DNA of 18,459 bases from JALWSI01 sp964569095 [NCBI: uncultured Aquificales bacterium]. Lineage in GTDB: Bacteria; Thermosulfidibacterota; Thermosulfidibacteria; Thermosulfidibacterales. Shown here in pieces: positions 14,901-18,459 of this stretch. The notes beneath the pieces were generated by a model. That model was not told where the DNA came from and ran no database searches. It saw only the letters and a program-made list of their open reading frames with translations. Numbering within the stretch: position 1 is the stretch's first letter; each line of letters starts with the position of its first letter. Both the position numbers and the translations under genes were made by a program. Location: assembly GCA_964569095.1 (NCBI GenBank), contig CAZMTB010000009.1, positions 1 through 18,459 of the forward strand, given 5' to 3'.

Positions 14901-15287
14901 CTTGGTGTTGGCAGAGTCGAGCACCTCACCCAGAATCCCCTCCAACTCATCCGCAATGGCGAGCCTGTCCTCTGCCACGAGGCTGTCGGTTGCACCCCTG
15001 TTGGCGAGCTCCGCCACCTGGCGCATGTAGTCTCCCGTTCCCGAGAGGATGCTCTCTGCAGAGCCCAGCCAGCTCTTCCCCTCGGTCACGTTGTCCACGT
15101 ATCTCTCTATGCTCGCTATGGAGCTGCGAAGCTTCAGAATCTGGTTCGTGGCCTGGGCGTTGTCAGAAGGAGTCCTGTACTTCTTGCCCGAGGAGACCCT
15201 GTACATGCTCTCCTCGAGGTCCTTAAGTTTCTTCTGGTTATCTCCCAGAAACTGGTTCACCAAAAGCAGATTGCTTATTCTCGTCAT
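11913..15287 (-). CDS. flgL: Giant flagellar hook-filament junction protein FlgL (HAP3)
   Basis: Hook-associated protein of 1,124 residues, more than three times the roughly 300 of well-studied FlgL. The N-terminal D0/D1 helices (1-150: MTRISN, LEESMYRVSSGKKYRTPSDN, NRYIFGGSNTDEAPF) and C-terminal helix (about 1035-1124, ending SNLQQAENAYRAALAAGTRLFNISILDFI) are conserved. In between lies a huge beta-rich, Ser/Thr/Gly-rich region. Elements like flagellin IN modules (about 434-470, 615-640, 700-735) are visible, as is a DLLNKLEEAYRYNVKAW...DGRIKLRDN unit (775-802). A short helix like that before the usual C-terminal helix (FDMIKDLKDAMEN, 839-851) is followed by a second insert of about 185 residues with SAGGT repeats. 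The frame is uninterrupted. AGGAAGG upstream of the ATG overlaps the flgK end; the gap to flgK is 3 bases. The gene ends the flagellar operon in this window. Confidence 0.93.
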   Translation of the reverse strand: MTRISNLLLVNQFLGDNQKKLKDLEESMYRVSSGKKYRTPSDNAQATNQILKLRSSIASIERYVDNVTEGKSWLGSAESILSGTGDYMRQVAELANRGATDSLVAEDRLAIADELEGILGEVLDSANTKVMNRYIFGGSNTDEAPFVDSQNGNVEALGLPPGLNLESTDPFDDLYSLDTGKYTLFMRREGDSIVYWLRDVEGNRVQVDANSYDESHTTYNVLHDRGRVKLSKNTASGTERFSAVIDTGRGLKIDLDNVDASFLKEGETVEYSIDFSQGGFVSYRGNDQTIETQIGFHSFVPVNLSGEGLFKPMHRKIGAAVAIEDATEATPWSSIGVSTSATLEIKGVDRSGSSLGRAKAVGVDAVALDRLGNRVSQVKSSLSSIIGEEVSDEWVTRQPASSLASATFKIYYDNNIHDTAAATEHAIRISLHPYDSPEDVASEIQARIDEDPDLRGKITVKTYGDTLAWEVVDAGPQSVAVEAVSGSITLTAGTTIDTTRGTHVLSANVTLGIGSDVAEALGIPSDGVLYDEGRENIYTVADKVEGTFMQGNRASASFTLTRSASITVSVSATHPGAYTLDTVEARFFKPISAGTTIMVSAGGTTYTFTTASEVTSVDDLAREWNDAANWAGGTTLPPVGMVWEGQEGYRLFNRAASGSFTMTTTAVGTSSPLYLMGFAPQSASVTISTTDGSASPEFNALSLAWDINHAASLAGWDDFEARTNGLGKITIKSTGRPADDKSDFSMTGLDTAGLESVFPRSRNGEVDSVQDTIKDLLNKLEEAYRYNVKAWMEDGRIKLRDNIGGPSKLSATILPGEGYTGPQFGTFHVERAGGGVDVFDMIKDLKDAMENDIGQRTVGMPSSWKGTAIPMTTGQFRGNYNTTWTIQVDPLTPSDVVTMHDYVSISAGGTYTSAVTLGSDYTLPSTISAGGTTYTAGTTLAEGTVLNGPINNVGGSKVELPIDIPFDDGEQVIPFYSNNHRPLQVTVRDAGGRVVKRFVAEEPDKDYYIRDGVYLKFSAGAIVVSDNTFTMKVGKGAEEEVGRANEASDQITRNHSRIGTWVNRMKLAEDRYDKFKLNQKDKLANTEEIDISEAVSNLQQAENAYRAALAAGTRLFNISILDFI

Positions 15288-15290
15288 CCC

Positions 15291-17048
15291 TTACCTTCCT
15301 ACCAGTCCCATGCCGTTCACCACCTTGTCGGTCATGGCGTCTATGGTGGTGATGAAACGGGCCGCTGCCTGATACGCCCTCTGGAACTGCATCAACTTGG
15401 TCATCTCCTCGTCCAGGTTCACCCCAGAGACGGAGTCCCTCTTCTGCTGCAGCTGATCGAGAATGTTGGTGTGGGTGTCCACCATGTCCTTGATCATACC
15501 GCTTTTCGCCCCCAGGTCGCTCACCATGGAGTTGTAGTAACCGTTCAAGGTAAGGTGGCCGTTCTCCATCACGGGCTTCTCCTTGAGGTTGGCTATCTTC
15601 AGGGCAACGGTGTTGTCTCCGGCGTTGAGGCTGGCACCGGCAGCCACGTTCGAGGTGTCGCTGGTTATCCGGGAGCTCACATCTATGTCTGCAGAGTTGG
15701 TTCCCGAGAAGAAGGCGTTCATGCCCACGTTCACCAGGAAGTCGCTGGAGTCGTTGGAGAAGGAGAAGCTGTAGCCTCCGTCTGCGTAGATAACCAGCTT
15801 TCCGCCTGGGGATACGCTGGCGTGGAGGTGGTCTATCTGGTCGATCTGGTTCACCACCGCGTCGAAAGAGTTCTCCATGTCCACGTTCACGATGGTGGAG
15901 GAGACCTCGTTGTTATTCTCGTCGAACATGGTGATCTCAAACCCTCCGTTCTTCATCCGGTCCAGGAACGGAAGCGAAGTCATCTTCCTGAGGGGCTGGG
16001 AGGTGTCACCCAGCTGAACCTCTCCCTCGAGGTTGGTTATGGGATTCATTCCCACTCCAGAGGCGTGAAGCTTGTTCACCTGGTAGATGAGCTCAGAAGA
16101 GAACCTGTTGAGCCTATCCGCCATGTCCTGGAGCATGGTGGTCACTCCCTGCACCATGCCCCCTATCTTGCCACCCAGGTTCAAAGAGACGTCCTCACCG
16201 TCTATCTTCAAGGTGTACCAGTCCTTCTGGGTGGAGACCTCGTCCAGGGCCACCTTGCCGTTCAGCCTGCGAATGAGAGACTGGGTAAACTCGCCGCTCT
16301 TGAACTCAATGTGGTGAGCGGCCTTGTCGTCCACCAGGGTGGCTCCGTTTCCCAGAAAGAGGGTGAAGGTGTTAGACTCCGGGTTCATCTCCACATTACC
16401 ACCCACCAGCTCTGCGAGGCGGTTCAGCTTGAGGTTGAGCTTGTCCCTCAGGTCGTTGGCATTTCTTCCACCGGTCTCGTTGGCCTTGATGCTCTTGTTC
16501 AGCTCAACCACCTCGTCTGCCAAGGTGTTCACCTCGTTAACCCAGTTCTCTATCTGCTTGGCCTTCTCGTCTGCCACCGCCTCGATGGAGTCGTGGCTCT
16601 CCTTGATGGTACTCACAAGGGTCTTTCCTGCCTGCACCACTCCGTCGCGGGCCACGAGCTCCTCGGGGTTGTTGGCAAGCTCCTGCCACTGGTCCCAGAA
16701 GGCATCAAGGGACTCTCTAATCCCCACGTCCTGGTTCTCGTTGAAGATCACCTCCAGATCCGAGGCGACGCTGTCCAGACCCTCCCACATCGACTTCTCA
16801 CCGAGCTGCAGCTTTATCTTCCGGTCGAGGAAGGAGTCGGCCATGCGCTTGAACTCGTCTATCTTCACCCCCGCCCCAGCCCAGAACCTTCCGTCTTCGT
16901 AAGGGTTCTCGGCTGAGAAGACGGGCACCTGCCTGGTGTATCCCTCGGTGTAGATGTTGGAGACGTTGTGGCCCGTTACGCTTATGGCCCTCTGCTCGCT
17001 CATTAGAGCGGTTCTACCGGTCCCCAGCATCGCAAACAGGTTTGGCAT
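15291..17048 (-). CDS. flgK: Flagellar hook-associated protein FlgK (HAP1)
   Basis: Secreted structural protein of 585 residues forming the first hook-filament junction ring with FlgL. The N-terminal rod/hook domain is clear: LFAMLGTGRTALMSEQRAIS followed by VTGHNVSNIYTEGYTRQ, the flagellar basal-body rod signature. Long helices with FWDQWQELANNPEE near residues 118-131 belong to the D1 domain. The C-terminal helix (VNLDEEMTKLMQFQRAYQAAA, then RFITTIDAMTDKVVNGMGLVGR) is the standard hook-protein ending. Length is close to E. coli FlgK (547). The ATG is preceded by AGGAGG 6 bases away. It is between flgN (16 bases upstream) and flgL (3 bases downstream). FlgN, encoded next to it, is the expected export chaperone. 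Confidence 0.97.
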   Translation of the reverse strand: MPNLFAMLGTGRTALMSEQRAISVTGHNVSNIYTEGYTRQVPVFSAENPYEDGRFWAGAGVKIDEFKRMADSFLDRKIKLQLGEKSMWEGLDSVASDLEVIFNENQDVGIRESLDAFWDQWQELANNPEELVARDGVVQAGKTLVSTIKESHDSIEAVADEKAKQIENWVNEVNTLADEVVELNKSIKANETGGRNANDLRDKLNLKLNRLAELVGGNVEMNPESNTFTLFLGNGATLVDDKAAHHIEFKSGEFTQSLIRRLNGKVALDEVSTQKDWYTLKIDGEDVSLNLGGKIGGMVQGVTTMLQDMADRLNRFSSELIYQVNKLHASGVGMNPITNLEGEVQLGDTSQPLRKMTSLPFLDRMKNGGFEITMFDENNNEVSSTIVNVDMENSFDAVVNQIDQIDHLHASVSPGGKLVIYADGGYSFSFSNDSSDFLVNVGMNAFFSGTNSADIDVSSRITSDTSNVAAGASLNAGDNTVALKIANLKEKPVMENGHLTLNGYYNSMVSDLGAKSGMIKDMVDTHTNILDQLQQKRDSVSGVNLDEEMTKLMQFQRAYQAAARFITTIDAMTDKVVNGMGLVGR

Positions 17049-17064
17049 GGCTACCTCCTAAACC

Positions 17065-17553
17065 TCACGCCTTTGAAAGAAAGCGGGAAGAGGTCGTCTT
17101 CGTCGGCCAGAACTCTCCCTTTCTGTTGTAGGTGGGAGGAGAGAGCAGAGGCACGAATATCCTCAGCAATCCGTCGTTTATCTCACGGGCCTTCTCGATG
17201 AGAAAGGCGTTGTGGCGATTCTCCCAAGACACCTTCTTGGCCAGCTCCCTCAGCCTGTCAAAGAGAGGGAGAAACTCCTCTCTCTCCTGGGGGGTCATCA
17301 GTTCGAGGATCTGGTCCGCGGTGAGCTCCACCCTCTGGCCCTTCCTTTGGAGGGCAAACTCCTCTACCGCCGACCTTCTCAAACCCTCGAGCACCGTATG
17401 GGCCTTGCCCATCTCCTCCTTTTCAGAGGCGATGGAGAGCAGCCCCTCAAAGTCACTCTCAAAAACGGCTCCTCTCTCCCGGGCCAAAACAACCAGCATC
17501 TTCTCCAGCAAGGAGATCTCCCCTTCTATCACTCTCTTCAATTGTGTCACCAT
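17065..17553 (-). CDS. flgN: FlgN family flagellar export chaperone
   Basis: Small cytoplasmic, almost wholly helical protein of 162 residues with coiled-coil character. Family members bind the C-terminal helices of FlgK and FlgL and deliver them to the flagellar type III export gate. Sequence conservation in FlgN is low. The call rests on the opening helix LKRVIEGEISLLEKMLVVLARER, the later ENRHNAFLIEKAREI helix, the YNRKG segment near the C-terminus, and position between flgM and flgK. GGGAGGTG lies just before the ATG. The gap to flgM is 50 bases and holds no recognisable sigma-28 promoter. Confidence 0.82.
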   Translation of the reverse strand: MVTQLKRVIEGEISLLEKMLVVLARERGAVFESDFEGLLSIASEKEEMGKAHTVLEGLRRSAVEEFALQRKGQRVELTADQILELMTPQEREEFLPLFDRLRELAKKVSWENRHNAFLIEKAREINDGLLRIFVPLLSPPTYNRKGEFWPTKTTSSRFLSKA

Positions 17554-17603
17554 CTCACCTCCCTGCGCCGGTGCGGCAGGAGGCCCAGGAGAAGGGGAAA
17601 GGC

Positions 17604-17939
17604 CTACGCCAATAGGTTGTCTATTATGCTCTCCCTCACCATGCCGTAGGCAGTTCTCTTGCTGTTAAGCTCGTACTGCCCCGTCTCTATCTCCTTCTTG
17701 ACCTGGGCTACCTTCTCCTCCCGCACGTTCTCGGCTCTAACCTGCTCTCTAACCTTGTTGATCTCCCTCACCTCCCGAGAGAGCTCCACCCGGTCGCTGC
17801 TTCTCACCACCGGCCTCTCGGTGACCGACCCTTGTCCGGGTTCTCTCTTGGCAGCTTCCTCTGCTCTCTTCTGGGCGGGCTCCCTCAAATAGACAGAGAG
17901 ATCAACCCCTTTCACGTTGCCCACGTCGTTCACGTTCAT
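17604..17939 (-). CDS. flgM: Anti-sigma-28 factor FlgM
   Basis: Protein of 111 residues that binds and blocks the flagellar sigma factor FliA until it is exported through the completed hook. The long, charged, probably disordered N-terminal half is typical. The sigma-binding helices match the family: SDRVELSREVREI (48-60), then REEKVAQVKKEIETGQYELN (73-92) and a final YGMVRESIIDNLL helix. The ATG overlaps the flgJ stop in an ATGA arrangement, so translation is coupled. Its position in front of flgN-flgK-flgL fits the usual late-gene checkpoint. Confidence 0.92.
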   Translation of the reverse strand: MNVNDVGNVKGVDLSVYLREPAQKRAEEAAKREPGQGSVTERPVVRSSDRVELSREVREINKVREQVRAENVREEKVAQVKKEIETGQYELNSKRTAYGMVRESIIDNLLA

Positions 17940-18310
17940 GCTCGCACCTCCTTGAAGGGCCTTCTTACACCCTCACTATCGGAGGTGCCGTGGGAAACTT
18001 TATAGGCATCTGCGGCCTTGAAACTCTCGTAAAGGGTCTGGGCCAGGCCCAGATCACCGTTCTCCGCCAGGGTGTCACAGAAGGGACCCATGGCTATGTG
18101 CATGTAGATGCCCGTGGGCCCTCCCCTGTTGAGAACGGAATCCTTGGGAAGGCTCTTGAAGGCCTCCTTCATCACCATCCGCCAGAAATAGGACTCAAAG
18201 TCCTGGCAGGCCTTGAGGAGTCGCTGGTCCCTCCTCTTCCGCTTGGCCGCCTCCTGGGCGGTCTCCTCGGTAACCTTGGCCTCCGAGTATGCCACAGTGC
18301 CCGTAACCAC
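17936..18310 (-). CDS. flgJ: Rod-binding protein FlgJ, single domain
   Basis: Protein of 124 residues covering only the N-terminal rod-capping domain of FlgJ, which helps assemble the flagellar rod. The diagnostic block ACQDFESYFWRMVMKEAF lies at residues 34-51, with the GDLGLAQTLYESF segment at 85-97. The C-terminal muramidase domain of enterobacterial FlgJ (313 residues) is absent, as in many other phyla, so cell-wall opening must be done by a separate enzyme. The start is GTG (18308-18310), with GGAGG 8 bases upstream. The flgI stop is immediately adjacent. The downstream end overlaps flgM. Confidence 0.92.
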   Translation of the reverse strand: MVTGTVAYSEAKVTEETAQEAAKRKRRDQRLLKACQDFESYFWRMVMKEAFKSLPKDSVLNRGGPTGIYMHIAMGPFCDTLAENGDLGLAQTLYESFKAADAYKVSHGTSDSEGVRRPFKEVRA

Positions 18311-18459
18311 TCAGATAACCTCCAGGTCTGCCTTCAAGGCCCCGGTGGCCTTCAATGCCCTCAGAATGGCAATGATGTCCCTGGGAGAGGCCCCTATCCG
18401 GTTCAGGGCCTTCACCAGAACCTCCAGGTTAGACTCTGCAGAACTCTCTTCCCCAAGAA
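18311..18459 (-). CDS. flgI: Flagellar P-ring protein FlgI, C-terminal end
   Basis: Only the last 48 codons and the stop are present; the rest lies beyond the right window edge. The minus-strand reading includes [20 protein letters not shown] and then [14 protein letters not shown] followed by TGA, which matches the highly conserved end of FlgI. FlgI forms the periplasmic P-ring around the flagellar rod, so its presence points to an outer-membrane-bearing cell. The stop codon is directly adjacent to the GTG of flgJ. The segment is too short to appear as an ATG-started reading frame. Confidence 0.93.
   Translation of the reverse strand, partial: LGEESSAESNLEVLVKALNRIGASPRDIIAILRALKATGALKADLEVI

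Noticed and set aside
13779-16916. A 1,045-codon open frame on the plus strand opposite flgL and flgK
   Set aside because: Its codons lie exactly opposite those of flgL and flgK, so a stop would need TTA, CTA or TCA in the sense genes, codons that are rare in this GC-rich sequence. The translation has no domain pattern, while the minus strand encodes clear flagellar proteins.
17554-17603. Sigma-28 promoter in front of flgN-flgK-flgL
   Set aside because: I could not find a TAAA-type -35 with a GCCGATAA-like -10 on the minus strand in this gap.
1-18459. CRISPR array, tRNA/rRNA genes, transposase or phage genes
   Set aside because: No regularly spaced direct repeats, cloverleaf-type sequence or mobile-element protein was seen; nearly all bases belong to ordinary chromosomal genes.

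Overview
The window (18,459 bases) carries 18 protein genes packed with almost no gaps. I see no RNA gene, insertion sequence, phage gene or CRISPR array. The organism is a flagellated bacterium with an outer membrane: a flagellar P-ring protein (FlgI) is present, and a periplasmic HtrA protease has a signal peptide. Heavy use of AGG/AGA for arginine and ATA for isoleucine in GC-rich DNA, plus the archaeal-like trehalose enzyme TreT, suggests a thermophile or salt-tolerant anaerobe. My best guess is Synergistota or a similar deep-branching diderm phylum. That assignment is inference and was not tested.

Left part, plus strand (2-8028): a tight head-to-tail run of nine genes. It starts with RNA and cofactor housekeeping: tgt (partial), hfq, rsmD, coaD. 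It continues without a gap into a sugar cluster: a DUF5752-like protein with an internal duplication, the GT4 trehalose synthase TreT, a GT-C-like polytopic membrane protein, trehalose-6-phosphate phosphatase OtsB and trehalose-6-phosphate synthase OtsA. TreT makes trehalose directly from NDP-glucose and glucose. OtsA/OtsB make it in two steps through trehalose-6-phosphate. Both routes therefore sit in one apparent operon, interleaved with two proteins of unknown role.

Middle part, plus strand (8060-11880): a near-consensus promoter drives an HtrA/Do serine protease and a UPF0173 metal-dependent hydrolase. A perfect 9-bp GC hairpin with a GTGA loop separates these from a HAD-IIA sugar-phosphatase-like gene. 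After a 177-bp gap comes a dual-specificity/tyrosine-type protein phosphatase, which converges on the flagellar operon.

Right part, minus strand (11913-18459): the distal end of a flagellar operon, read from right to left as flgI (C-terminal end only), flgJ (rod-binding domain only), flgM (anti-sigma-28), flgN (export chaperone), flgK and flgL (hook-filament junction). The genes overlap or are spaced by a few bases, except for 50 bases between flgM and flgN. The striking element is FlgL: 1,124 residues against about 300 in well-studied species, with a very large beta-rich Ser/Thr/Gly insertion between conserved helical ends.
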